Part shown: piece after piece, positions 39,901 to 51,331 of the stretch | Position numbering within the stretch: the first letter of the stretch is position 1 | Layout: each line of letters begins with the position of its first letter | Origin: Scenedesmus sp. ARA3 | Lineage: Eukaryota > Chlorophyta > Chlorophyceae > Sphaeropleales > Scenedesmaceae | Assembly: GCA_004335835.1 (NCBI GenBank) | Contig: RWJK01001897.1 | Span: 29,806 to 93,805, forward strand | DNA: 64,000 bases | Direction of reading: 5' to 3' | Program-made: the position numbers and the translations under genes | The notes under the pieces: generated by a model | Seen by the model: the letters and a program-made list of their open reading frames with translations, nothing else | Told to the model about the DNA's origin: nothing | Database searches by the model: none

Positions 39901-40557
39901 GAGTGACAACTCAGGCTGCTGTAGTGTTGGTCATCATCCTCCCAGGTGCTTTGCACCTGCGAATGTAAACAAGCAAGTGGTTGTCAGCGACCCAGGCATG
40001 GCAGGTGCAAAGCACCTGCGCTGCCGCCAGGCTGCTGCAAGACCTTCTGCCTGTGTTAGCGCGTCAGCTGCTGTACGCACGCGTGCCCAGCCACACAGCG
40101 GCCGCATCACCTGCTCTGTTTCTCATGATATGTGGTTGTGGGACCCAGCAGCTTCTTTTGTTGCTGCCATGCTGGTCTGGTTTGGTATGCGCTGCTGCTG
40201 CAGGTGCTGCGTGGCATGTACTGGGTGTTCCTGCAAGGATGGCAGCGCCACTTTGGGCCAGACCAGCTGCTGGTGCTGCTGTCAGAAGACCTCTTCAAGT
40301 CCCCGAAGGCTGTGCTCCCGCGTGTAGTGCGGTTCCTAGGGCTTGCAGGAAATGTGCCAGATGATAGATGGGCAGCAATGGAGGCAGCTGGGGCAGCCAG
40401 TCACAGGCAGTCGCTGACAGCACAGCACAAGTATTATGAGGCTGTGCCAGAGGCTAGGCGGCTGGTGGATGCGTTCTATGCTCCACACAACATTCAGCTT
40501 GGGCAGCTGCTGATGGGCAGAGCTGTAAGTCCCTGGGAGGATCATGGTAATCCTTGA
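36941..40557 (+). CDS. Type II membrane carbohydrate sulfotransferase-like protein
   Basis: Exons that join in phase: 36941-37070, 37184-37584, 38235-38394, 38837-38970, then a poorly defined exon near 39086-39142, then 39243-39496, 39731-39887 and 40204-40557. Residues 5-30 (QWLLTLCLLSMASLAAVTLL) are a signal anchor, giving Golgi type II topology. LPYFHILGSFQSGAFSLYSM, then LEQHPDV, matches the 5'-PSB region of PAPS-dependent sulfotransferases (FHIIGxxKxGT..Y..L..HPD), but the usual Lys-Cys-Gly-Thr is altered to Gln-Ser-Gly-Ala. KLVVLLRDPAQRLLSSFLEY fits the 3'-phosphate-binding motif (RxPxxRxxS). ATHADRT and the C-terminal FLGLAGNVPDDRW are typical of algal GalNAc4S-6ST-like proteins. I expect polysaccharide or glycoprotein sulfation or a derived role. 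A GTAAGT at 40531 offers an alternative C-terminus. Confidence 0.65.
37903..37945 (+). repeat. Exon echo: 3' end of sulfotransferase exon 2 plus donor
   Basis: GCATGCTGGAGCAGCACCCT with GACATAGCAAAGGTG repeats 37554-37588, donor included, in the following intron. Confidence 0.75.
38455..38545 (+). repeat. Exon echo: 3' end of sulfotransferase exon 3 plus donor
   Basis: CAGCGGCCAGGCAGCGCCCT through TACATGGCAGCAGGTGCGG repeats 38328-38400 almost exactly. The donor is intact. Confidence 0.85.
38651..38722. repeat. Intronic tandem duplication
   Basis: ACAGGTGTTTTCAAGCAGCC occurs at 38651 and again at 38690, in the intron before sulfotransferase exon 4. It is not exon-derived as far as I can see. 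Confidence 0.7.
39941..40020. repeat. 20-bp inverted repeat of a palindromic word
   Basis: 39941-39960 and 40001-40020 are reverse complements with one mismatch (CAGGTGCTTTGCACCTG and CAGGTGCAAAGCACCTG). Each arm is also nearly self-complementary. It lies in a sulfotransferase intron. Confidence 0.75.
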
Positions 40558-41011
40558 CAACTCTACTGCTGAATGTCAGCTATGCACTAATGCCTGGCAG
40601 TGGGTGATGGGTGTCACATGAGGTTGGCCGTGCCAGTCACTGAGACGTTGCCAGCCCGTTGGCCACTGGAGTCTAGCAGTGCTGTAACAAGAGGAGCACC
40701 CAAAAAGACCGGGTTGCTGATGAACGTGACAAGCATCAAACACGCCCTCTACGCAGTTCGGTGCGGCCCAATGTGGGTCCAGGTGGTTGAAGTTATGACA
40801 AGTTGTTAGGTGAACTTGAATTGTTGATGTCGCTGTACGTGCTACGTGTTCGTCGCAAGGAATGAAAAACACAATTCATTTGTCGACAAGAATGCAATAA
40901 GTCAGTTTGCAGGTCAGGAACGCTCTTGAGGCTGTGTGCCTGTCTACTTGTAGGGCCTCGGTGGACTCCGCTTGGATGATGATAAAATTAGTAGTCACCA
41001 TATAATCAGCG
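40558..41011. other. Intergenic, sulfotransferase 3' side to orphan promoter
   Basis: No gene. It may include a short alternative last exon after TGGCAG at 40600 (WVMGVT then stop) if the GTAAGT donor at 40531 is used. Confidence 0.35.
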
Positions 41012-44000
41012 ATGGTATCAGCTTCAGAGGTTGAGCAGCGTTCGCGTCAAGGTGGTGCTGCCGTTGTACAGCAGCGAGCAGGGGACGTCGCAGCAAAGCC
41101 ACAAGATCGATCAGCAGAAGCGGATGCAGTGGTCAGCCGTAAATCTGCGCTGCCCAGCTATGCTCGCCCTACACGGGCCTCGCAATGCCGTGCTAGGAAC
41201 TCTGTTGGCAGCTTCCTGCCACCCCAGCTCACCCAGCCCGCAAGCAGTCCGTTCTCTATCAAGAAAGCGTCACTGCGCATCAGCCAGGCTGGATTGAAAC
41301 CCAAGCCTAGCAGGAAGAGCGTGCCGGCAGGGAGTGGCTCCAAGCGCCAGCAGCACTCAACAACACCCCCAACGGCCTCAAGCAGCAGGGCTTCGTCGGC
41401 CTCTTTGAAGGCAGACGGCACTGCGGCACACGACCAGCAGCCCAACACTGCACGGGCAGCGCCCAGTGGGCCACCCTCAGCCAGCAGCAGCAGGCGTTCT
41501 TCGCTGGCTTCTGTTGGCGAGCGCAGCCACAGCAGCGCCAAGAGCAAGGCAACAACGCCGCGTCCTGCAAGCGCTGGTACAGCCGCAACGCAGCGGCCAG
41601 CATCAGCTGCTGCCTCAAGCGCAGGATCAGTAGCAGGACCCTCGCCCAGCACTAGCAGCGGCAGCGGCAAGCAGCACTCCACTCCAGCAGCTGCAGCAAC
41701 AGGCCGCAGCTCGCATACAGCAGGGTCAGCAGCTGCTGGAGGCACAGTGCGGTCTGCTGCTCAGCATTGCAAGGCCACTGGCAGTGTGTCAGCTGCTGCT
41801 GGCAGCCGAGCTGCTGCCGGTGCTGCCTGGATGCCCTTTCCAGCGCCACACACTGGCGATGTGCATGCAACGCCAGATGCTGCAGCAGCACGCTCCAGGG
41901 GCAGCACACCACACCAGAGGGGCAGTATATTCAAGGTGGGTTTGGGGAAAGCGCAGAAAGAAAAACTCCTGCTCAGCACTTGCGTCTCCTGCACGCAGCA
42001 TGAACCATTGTTAAGCAGAAGCACGCACATACATACTCACTATATGCTTTGTAACCGCACCAGTCAGCTTGATGCTCGCCGAGAATAGCATCGGTCTGTG
42101 ACTGACGTGCTGCATGCCCTGCACGCTCGTCTGGCTTCCCGCAGGCTGGGACGCGGCCGGCAGCAGCAGAGGCAGCAGCTGCAAGCAAGGAGCCCAACAC
42201 GGCAGCAATGGGCAGCACTGCCAGCAAGGCCAGCAAGCCACAGAGCCTCTCCCCTGGCAGGGCCAGCAGGTCACCACTTGCAGGAAGCAGAGCGCGCAGC
42301 ACAACAGCAGCAGCAGCCGCAGTAATGTCCGCACCAGCAACTCCCAGTGCTGCTCCTGCAGGCAAGTTCACCATGCTGGTGACGCCTGGAGGGCCCAACT
42401 GGCCAGACAATGCATGCGGGGCTGGGCTGGTCCCCTACAGCATCACACCACCTGCTAAGACAGCAGCTAGAAGCGCTGCTCGTGCAGCAGCACCACAGCC
42501 GCAGCAGCAGCGGTCCAGTGCTGTGGCTGCTGCCACCACAGGCAGCGACAACAGCTCCAGCCCTGCGGCAGCCACTGCTGCTGCAGCAGCAGCAGCTGCT
42601 GCTGGAAAGTTCCCTACTAGGAGTGCAGGCACCCAGGAAGCAGCAGCCGTGCTGGCCGCACCAGCGGTTACCACCAGCCCAAGGCTCACTAGGACGAAGG
42701 CCAAGGCTGCTGCTGTCAGCACGTCCAGTGGCGGCAGCAAGCCCACTGCTAGCAGCGTTGCTGCCAGCAGGGTCTCTGCAGGAGGCGCAGCAGTCAAAAA
42801 GGCCAGCAACAGCAGGCGGTCTAGCGTTGCTGACAGCACAGCCAGCAGCAGGCGGCAGTCAGCAGTTTCAACACGGCGCAGCCAGCCTGGCAAGGCCCCA
42901 GCAGCAATAGCTGCAACAGCAGCAGCGGCAGCGGCTGTTGCAGGTGGGAGCGCTGCTGAGGCTCTGGGTGCTGAGCATGCTGCTGAGCAAGCAGCGGTCA
43001 TGGCGCAGCAGGCGGCTGCAGCAGCAGAGTCAGCAGTGCGAGCGGCAGAAGCGGCGGCGCAAGCTGCAGCAGCACGAGAGACAGAACTGCAGCTGGCTGA
43101 GCTGGAGGCCCAGCTGGTGGCTGAAGCAGCTGCTATAGCCGCCGCGGCACAGGCAGCTGCAGAGCAGGAGCAGCAAGAGGCAGAGGAGGCGGCAGCTGCT
43201 GCTGCTGAGGCAGCGAGAGCAGAAGCTGCAGCCATTGCAGCGGCTGAAGCGGTAGCCGCAGCGGCAGCAGCTCGCGAGCAGGAAGAGGAGCGCTTGGTTG
43301 CTGAGGCAGCAGTCCGTGAACAGGAGGAGCAGCAGTTGGCTGCTGAGGCAGCAGCTGCTGCTGCAGCGCTGGCAATGGCGGCAGCAGCGGAGGCTGAAGC
43401 AGCAGGAGTGAAAGGCAGCAGCAGCAGCAGGAACTATTCGCGCACGCCAGCTGAGGTGAGCCCTGCTCGCTGCCGCACCCCTGGCAGGTCTCCGCAGGCG
43501 GCAGCTGCTTCACAGGAGCAGCACGCGCAGCTAGTGGCTCAGCTGGCAAGCCTAGAAGTGACCTGGGACAGCTACAAGACATGCAGGGATGCCAGCCCTG
43601 GCCCTGCTAGCCGCAGTGTGTGCAAGAGCCTGAATGCGAGCCCACAGCAGCTGCAGCAGCAGCAGCAGCAGCCACTGCGCTACAGTCGCGGAGGCGTTGT
43701 CAGCCAGAGCATGTGCTTCAGCAGCTTCAGCAGTAGTGAGGCACAGGCAGCATCACCTGCACGAGTGCCGAGGCTGGCACTGGAGAAGCTGCAGAGGCAG
43801 GATGCACCTGAGTCAGCAGCAGCAGCAGCAGGACCGTCACCCGCAGCATCCAAGAGTGACGCGATGGCAGCAGCTTTCCATGATTTGGAAGCCAGCTGGG
43901 GCCAGTACAAAAGCAGTAGGGACAGCAGCCCGCTGCTGCGCAGTGCACGTAAGAGCAGCAGGACTAGCATGCTGCGCGCCTCGTCGCCCGCTTTTGGGAT

Positions 44001-47000
44001 AGCAGCAGCTGCAGCAGCAGAGCAGGGCCTGCAGCAGCCTGGTGCCGCTGCTTCGCCAGGCAGGGCAGGTGTAGAGGCAATGGCAGCTACGTTTGAGGAC
44101 CTGCAGGCTAGCTGGGGGCAGTACAAGAGCAGCAGGGACAGCAGCCCACTGCCGCGCAGCGCTCGCTGCAGGAGCAGCATCCTGTCCCTGGCAGCCCCAG
44201 CTGCTGCGGCTGCTGGCGCAGGGGCAGCAAGGTCCGCTGTGTCTGCACCTGATCTGTCTTGCATGGCAGATGCAGAGGTGCCTGCACAGCAGCAGCAGCA
44301 GCCTGAGGCTGTTGGAGAGGCAGCAGCAATGTCTGTTTCTGGTGAGATCAGCGGCAACAGCACAGGCAGCTCCGCCATGAAGGCATCTGGCATGAAACGG
44401 CCATTGCCAGGCGGCACTGTCGCTGGCGTTGGCTACCTGCAAAGCACAATCGCAGCAGCAGCAGCAGCAGCAACAGCTTCAGGTCGGAACCTCAGGAGCA
44501 GATCGCTTTCTGGTGCTGGGAGGACCCCTGTTGTACCCACGGTGGCTTCAACGGCAGCAGCAGCAGCGGGCGGCAGCCGCCGTGTCTCAAATGCAGGGCG
44601 TTCACCAGCAACCGCAGCCAGCACCAAGCGCCCAGCAGCACGCAGCAGCAGCAGCAGCAGCAGCTGCGGCGGCTACAGTGCACGGATCGGCACTCCAGCA
44701 GCAGCAGCAGCCAGTGCAACTGCTGCAGGTCCTTCATCACCCTTCAGCCCGCTCACGCCTGGCCTGGCCGGCACCGCATTCGCTGGCATGACATCAGCAG
44801 AGGCATGGGAGTCTGTTGCACAGTGGTGCGCCCCTAGCCCCAACAGAAGCTTGTCACCAGAAGCTGCGCCAGCTGGCAGCCAGGCCCAGCAGCAGCAGCA
44901 GCAGCAGCAGCAGTCATGTATCCAGGCAGCAGATGCAGAAGTGGCTGCAGACTTTGAGGCTGGGGTGCTTGCTGCAGATGGTGCAGCAAGCACCCCAGCA
45001 GCAGCAGCAGCAGTGGCATCTGCATCTCCTAGGGAGAGGCGCAGAGGCAAAGCTCCTCCTGAATCTCTCCCAGCAGCAGATGGTGTGGCCCCACCAGCTG
45101 CTGTAGGAGCAGCCAGTGTTGCCCGGCCCTCTGTGTCAACAGGAGCTGCAGATGCAGGAGAGCCCGGACTGCCTGTCATTAGCAGCCCTGCTTCCAGGAT
45201 TCCCAGGTACAGCAGCAGCAGCGGTGGTGCGCGCAGCCCCTCAAGCCCAGGGTGCAGCCCGGCAGCAGCAGCAGCAGGCAGCCGCAGCAGCAGCCCTGGC
45301 TTCGGCTATGTGCCCAGTGGGGTGAAGAGCCCCGCATCAGCAGCAGCAGCAGCAGACAGTCCAGCAGCTGCAGTCCGCGGCAGCAGCAGCCCTGGCTTCG
45401 GCTATGTGGCCAGCGGTTCTAAGAGCCCCTCGGCAGCAGCAGCAGCAGCAGCAGTCCGTGGCAGCAGCAGTGATGGCGCTGGGTGCTTGGTGGACTCGCC
45501 AGTGATCCCTGCAGGGGCAGACATTGAGGAGGTTGCAGAGAGGCTGGCAGCATGGTCGCTGCAGCGCTACAGCCAGTCCATCAGCAGTACAGCTTCAGCA
45601 GGCAGCAGCGCCGTCAGCGCTAGCCCAGCTAGTGTGCGTGGCGGCGGCAGCGGCAGTCCTGCTGTTGTGACTGGCAGCAGCGGTAGGCGAGGCGGCAGAG
45701 GCAGCCGGGCTGGCCGTGTAGGTAGCGGCAAAGGGCGCGGCAGTGTGGCAGCGCCAGCAGCAGCAGCAGTCAGTGTGAGTGCTGCAGGGCGGCCTTCGCC
45801 AACGCTGTGCTGGATGCTTCCTGACAGCCCTGGGACAGTGGAAGGCAAGGTTGCAGCAGCGTCTGTTGACAGTGCAGGTGCTGCTGCTGCTGCTGGTGGG
45901 GACAGTGACGAGAGTGCAGCAGCAGCAGCAGATGACAGCAGCCTCAACCCTGAGCAGGCCTCCTGGCTGGCATTCACATCAGCAGCTGACACGGGGACTC
46001 GTGGCGTTGTCACGCCACCTCGGTTCAGGTGCGCGCAGCCCTGGAGCTTGTGTGTGCATGCTGCATGGTGTCGTGTCCTGAGCTGTGAGCAACCTCAGCA
46101 TGCTATGGCTTGCCACACGTTTGGCAGTACGCGTGTGGTACTGTTTCCTGTGAAACAACGTTCGGTTGTGGTTCATGTAGAACAGCGCTGCAAACCCCAT
46201 AGGTGTATGCGCCAGCCTCACTGACACAGTGCCCCTTATACTGCTTGCTTCTCATCCATGCAATTTCCGCATGTGCATTTTGCAGGCTGTCAGGCGTGGG
46301 CGCACCAGGAAGCAGCTGCAGCAACATCCCTGGTGAGGCAGCAGCAGGCGGCAGCATCCTGGCAGGCAGCAGCAGGCGCGTGCGCAAGGGGCCAATCGCA
46401 ACGCTGGACTTGGGTAGCGCTGTCGGCCCTGGTGCTGCTGCAGCCAGCATGCAGACACCGCCCCTTCCACTGGCACCAGACACAGCAGCAGCAGCAGCAG
46501 CGGGAGAGGCCAGTCCAGCCAGCTCGACAGCTGACGAGGACTTAGAAGCATTCTACACACCGCTGCAGTTCACTCCAGGCAGCGCAAGCAAGACCAGCAG
46601 CAAGATTGCTGCTGCTGCTGGGGAAGCAGCTGCAGGCTGCAGCACGACAGGCTGCAGCAAGCTGCAGGCTGGGGAGCAGTTCTTCACTCCAGCGGATGGG
46701 CTGACTGCAGCAACAACACCCGGCAGTGCCAGCGGTGGTGAGCCTGAGGTGGCGGTCGAGCAGGAGGAGCAGCTGCAGATGCACATGCAGCCTGGCAGCG
46801 CAACAGCAGCAGACAACGCTGATGATTGCCGGGAAGTTCAGCAGCAGCAGGCAGCAGCAGGAGCAAGCACACCACCTGCCAGCTGCTCTGCTTCAAAGCG
46901 GCAGCGCCTGGTTGGTGCTGCTGCTGCTGCTGCTGCTGAGCTTGGTGTACCAGCTGCTACAGCAGAGGCTGCTGTGTCGCGGCAGCTGCTGGGTCTGTTC

Positions 47001-48380
47001 GAAGAGGCCGGGCAGGGTGAGAGGCCAGCAGCAGTAAGGCAAGAGCAGCCGTTGCAGTGGTTCAAGCAGCAGCAGCAGCAGCAGCATGAAGACGGGTTGC
47101 TGCAGCTGGAAGATGTAGAAGTGGAGCTGCATGAGGATGCAGCAGCAGCAGCAGCACCGGCGGCTGCTGCCCTATCCCATGCTGGAGCCGTGTGTGCTAC
47201 TGGTAGCGCTGCTGGCAATGCAAGCAGCAGCAGCTGTGCAGCAGTGCCTGCCACGCCCACACCGCCGCAGCCGGTTGCCGCTGCAGCAGCAGCTGCAGCA
47301 GCTTCAGCCAACACGCCAACAGCATTCTTGAGTGCCATCACTCCTGTGCTGCGCAGCGTGGGCGGCTTTGGCGCCCTCTCAGCGCGCAAGCTGCCGCACA
47401 TTGGCAGCGGTGCACGGCGTGTGCGCACAGTGGCAGCAACAGCAGCCGCAGGCATTCCTGCTGTGGCAGCCTCTCCTGCTGGGGGCTACGCTGCCGCTGC
47501 TGCAGCGCGGCAAGCAAGTATGACACACAGTGTCAGACACAGCAGCACTGACGGCGAGCATGCAGCAGCAGCAGCGGCAGGTGCTCTGCATGACGAGCCA
47601 TGTGAAGTTGCAATGCCCAAGCGCAGCACTGGCACTGGGGCAGGAGCAGGGTTCAAGAAGGCCGGGTCTGCGCTGCTGTCTGCACTCAAGGGCAGCCCTA
47701 GCAGGCGCATTTCACGCAGCAGCAGCGGCAACAAGGTGCTGCCAGCAGCAGCTGACACCCAAGCTACAGCTACAGCTAGCGCAATCGCAGCTGGCGCAAG
47801 CAGCAGCGGCGCCGCTGGGGCTGCACACAGCATCTACAGCCGCCGCCGGAGCAGCAGTAGCAGTGGCGCTGGCTACGCAGCGAGCCGTAGCGCCTCAGGC
47901 ACTCTGCTAGGCGGCTCTTTGCTTGCTGCTGAGCGGAGTGACGACCGCGGCAGTGGGGCTTATGCGGGTGATGACCAGTCCCGGCAGCAGCAGCAGATGA
48001 TTGACTGGCCAGCAGATGAGCCAGTGGCAGCACGTGCTGCACCTGCTGCTCAGGACAGCATGAACAGCATGAGCAGCCTGAATGAGGTCTGCAGCTTTGA
48101 CCCAGTTGCCAAGAGCACTCCCCGTGCTGCTGCTAGCCCTGCTGCCAGCTACTCTGCGCCCAGGAAATCACCAGCAGCAGCAGCAAAGGCAGCAGCTGCT
48201 GCAGCAGCAGAGGCTGAGTTTGATGGGAGCGATGAGGGCGAGGGTTTTGGCGGGGATGGGTTTGAGGGTTTTGGCGGTTTAGATGATGACGACAGGCCCT
48301 CGGAGACGCCTGGTGTGCATGCACTGCTGCTGCCGCTGGTGAACACAGAGTACGTCACCACAAGGAGGCGGCGCTGGTGA
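41012..48380 (+). CDS. Giant Ser/Ala-rich orphan protein with repeated WGQYK motif
   Basis: Three exons join in phase to 2300 residues: 41012-41935, 42145-46028 and 46286-48380. I do not recognise the family. It is very rich in Ala, Ser, Pro, Arg and Gln, with many SP/TP sites (SPGRS, TPGRSP, SSPGFGYV). A charged alpha-helical stretch (about 43000-43410: AEAAAREQEEERLVAEA and repeats) should form a coiled coil. Three spaced copies of a motif stand out from the low complexity: LEVTWDSYKTCRDASP, LEASWGQYKSSRDSSPL and LQASWGQYKSSRDSSPL. A second pair reads SSPGFGYVPSGVKSP and SSPGFGYVASGSKSP. Also non-repetitive are KFTMLVTPGGPNWPDNACG, FLSAITPVLRSVGGFGALSA and the Asp/Gly-rich tail. A phosphorylated scaffold or cytoskeletal protein is possible, but that is a guess. 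Long minus-strand ORFs here are shadows. Confidence 0.6.
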
Positions 48381-49109
48381 CGCGACTGCTTACAGGCAGG
48401 TGCATGTGCAGCATGACTTGGTGTAGCACTCACACCCACCAGGCGGCGCGTAGGCGTGTGAAGGCATGCAGAAGCAGCTGCTGCAGGCCTGTACAGCTGC
48501 CGTGGCTGCTGCAAGGACTTGTAGATACTCCCACCTGCAGCAGCTGCTGCAGGGATATCCAGCAGGCGCCACCCCTAGCTCGATGCAAGCAGCACGTGTC
48601 ATGAGCAGTTGATCCATAGCCAACGACCTTTGTTTTGGTGGGAGCTAGGTTGCTGAGCATGACATGTCTGTTTGTATGGGTTGCAAGTGGTTGCATTGTT
48701 AGGTGCTGGACGACATAAACTGGTGCATATGTTGTAGCAGTTTACATGTTGCTGGGCAGGAGCTGATCATTGCCTTGCTGCAACAACCTGCAAAATGTGT
48801 TGGGCCAAGACTGACACATTTGCCATAGCGTGAAGTTACCCATCTGCAACATTCGAATCATCCAGGGCGCTACTGCTGTCACCTGGTGTCCATGATCTGA
48901 CCTGCAGCCGCTCACACTCGGGAAAGATAGCTTGCAGCACAAGCACTGCTGCACAAGCGGCAAATGCCTATGTGATGCAAGCCTGCTGTCTGGTACTCCA
49001 ATGCCAACATCCAGTACTGTTGTGACGGCAACTAATCTACCAAGTTGCAGTATACTATACTGCTAGTAGCAGTGTAAGCAACCATATTACTCAACGCCAG
49101 TCAGTCTGC

Positions 49110-49960
49110 AGGAGCAGCAGCAGCCAGAGCATCAGCCAATATGCAGCACACAATGTGTCCATAAGATTGCAATAGCCCAAATGAGACTGTGCCTGACACC
49201 AGCCTCTCTGTCCCAATGGGGCCAGCTTCAGAACCTCACCACAGCAGCAATACAACAGAAACTACAGCAGCAGCGGTAGCGGCTGCCACAAGAATGCTTT
49301 CAGAATATTGCAGTGCTTCCAGGCACAGAGCATTGGACACACGACACAGCAGCAAGGGAGTCCTGCAAATGGGCTGCAAATGTCTTTGCGGCATGCCCGC
49401 GCAAGATGAGGAGCAGCAGCAGCCACAGCAGCAGCCAACAAGCAGCACACACTTTTGCAACAAGCTATAGCCTGAAAGACACCAGATGCATATCAGCCTC
49501 ACTGTCTCAAGTGGGGCAAGAATCAGAGCATAACCCATAGCAACTATGCAACAAAGGCTACAGCAGCGGTGTCGGCTGCCACAAGTATATTCCAGCATTT
49601 TGCAGTGTTTCCAAGCCTTCAGCAGCAGACACACAGCACAGCAGGCAGTGCATGCACTGTGGACTGCTTTGCAGCACGTCGCGCACAAACTGCTGGAGCA
49701 GCGGCAGCCAGAGCAGCAGCCAATAAGCAGCACAATTGTGCAGCAAGCTACAGCCTGATGCACACCATACATATCTAATCACCAGCCTCACTGTCCCAAG
49801 TAGCTCCGGCATCAGAGCGTAACCCACAGCAGCAATCCCACAAAGGCTACAGCAGCAGCGGTAGCGGCTGCCACAGAAACGCTTCCAGTTTTTGCAGCAC
49901 TTTCAGGCCCAGAGCATTAGATACACAACACAGCAGGAGGTGCATACACTTCAGATGTCT
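49110..49960. repeat. Tandem array of ~290-bp units, about three copies
   Basis: The anchor word CTACAGCAGC.GCGGT..CGGCTGCCACA recurs at 49262, 49558 and 49847 (spacing 296 and 289). Other shared blocks follow in the same order: CAGCCTCACTGTC.CAAGT, AGAGC.TAACCCA.AGCA, CAGCCA.CAGCAGCCAA.AAGCAGCACA and CAAGCTA.AGCCTGA. A partial unit opens the array. Copies differ by many substitutions and small indels. Confidence 0.8.
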
Positions 49961-51304
49961 CCGGGGCACGGCACGCACATGCATGCGTCCATCGTGCTGT
50001 CTACAACTGTGACCACCCATTGCAAAAAGTACTGCCCACAACTACATGAATGTACATGCGGAGCCTGCTCAGGCTACAGCATGCTGTAGTAGCTGCCGCT
50101 ACATCAACACCACACACACTGCATGGCTGCGCAAGTCTGCCATGCCTTGGGGCATGGGCCCAGCGACAGAAGCCGCGCCATCCAGCCGTCACTTTGGCTC
50201 ATGAAGTCAACTGACTTCAGAACGAAACAAACTCAGTGTGTCGCACAAAACCAACAGTGGAGTCCACATGGCAATTGCAGACTATGAGGTGCAGCAGCAC
50301 ACCACACAGCCTACCTGAAGGCGGTGTCAATCCTGACCAAACAATTGCACGGAACATAGCTACTATAGTAGCCTGATAACAGCAGAGCCTGGACAAAGCC
50401 AGTCAATGCAGCACAGTGTGAGCCAAAGTGCAGACGTCAGTCTGGTTTGAACACAGCCGTGAAGCAGGGTGACACGGTGAACTCTTCGCACATGCATAAC
50501 AGCTGCACATCCACTGCATCAGGAAAAACCGCCATGGCGCTGCAACCTTGAGCCAAAACGCTCCCATGTTGTACATCATGTAATGTGTGTGACTCTAAAC
50601 AATCATGATGCAGCCCAAAACCGCTAGCCAGAATGATGAATACGAATGCACCTGCTGCGGCCAACACCAACAATGGGATTGCTGCAATACGCGCCTTGTC
50701 CGTGCACATCTAATCGGCATGTTCAGTGACAACTGTGCTGCGGCACAACCCTACATACAGAATTCTGTACGTGCATTCGAATGCACGGGCGCGCTGCACA
50801 TCCGGCAGCTGCTTCCCTAATGCAAATCATGCCAACACACAGAGCTGCATGTACAAGGCCGCATCATCATCTACCTCGCCTTCTCCATTGCAACAGATCC
50901 CTACACAGGACTATCTGCACATCCTGCCCTGCTGCCATTGGTCTAACACAACACTGACCTGCACCATCACAACACCAAAGCAGCTAACATTTGGCATGCC
51001 TACGCACATGCATGCGATGCAGCTAGGAGCGCTATACAAAAGGCCTGTAGGTACGCCCTGGCGGATGGGGCGCCCCATCATGGGGTGGGCACACACCATC
51101 TGCGGCCACCGCATGCACAATCAAATGCACCCGTCGAATGCACTTGTGCATACCACACACCATCTGCGCCTGCGGCATGCGGGTTTGATCAGCATACTGA
51201 ATGCTGCAATGACAAACAAAAGAGCGCAGCAGCATATCAATCGGCGACAGCTGCCGCATCCACAAGCAACGCGCTGGCATGCAGACTTACGGTGTGAGTA
51301 CTGT

Positions 51305-51331
51305 GCCAGCATGCATGTAAAGCATGCTGGC
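51305..51331. repeat. Perfect 10-bp stem-loop
   Basis: GCCAGCATGC, a 7-nt loop ATGTAAA, then GCATGCTGGC. It is a perfect inverted repeat in otherwise featureless DNA. Confidence 0.7.

Noticed and set aside
42435..44442. Long minus-strand ORFs (266, 245 and 201 codons)
   Set aside because: Shadows of the giant plus-strand orphan. Composition is Ala/Leu/Cys from reversed GCA/CAG repeats, and the plus frame is continuous over 3.9 kb with phase-consistent introns.
46838..47455. 205-codon minus-strand ORF
   Set aside because: Lies entirely inside exon 3 of the giant orphan and is made of reversed Ala/Ser/Gln repeats.
49110..49960. CRISPR array or LTR element
   Set aside because: Units of about 290 bp are head-to-tail with no unique spacers, terminal repeats or recognisable polymerase or integrase frames.
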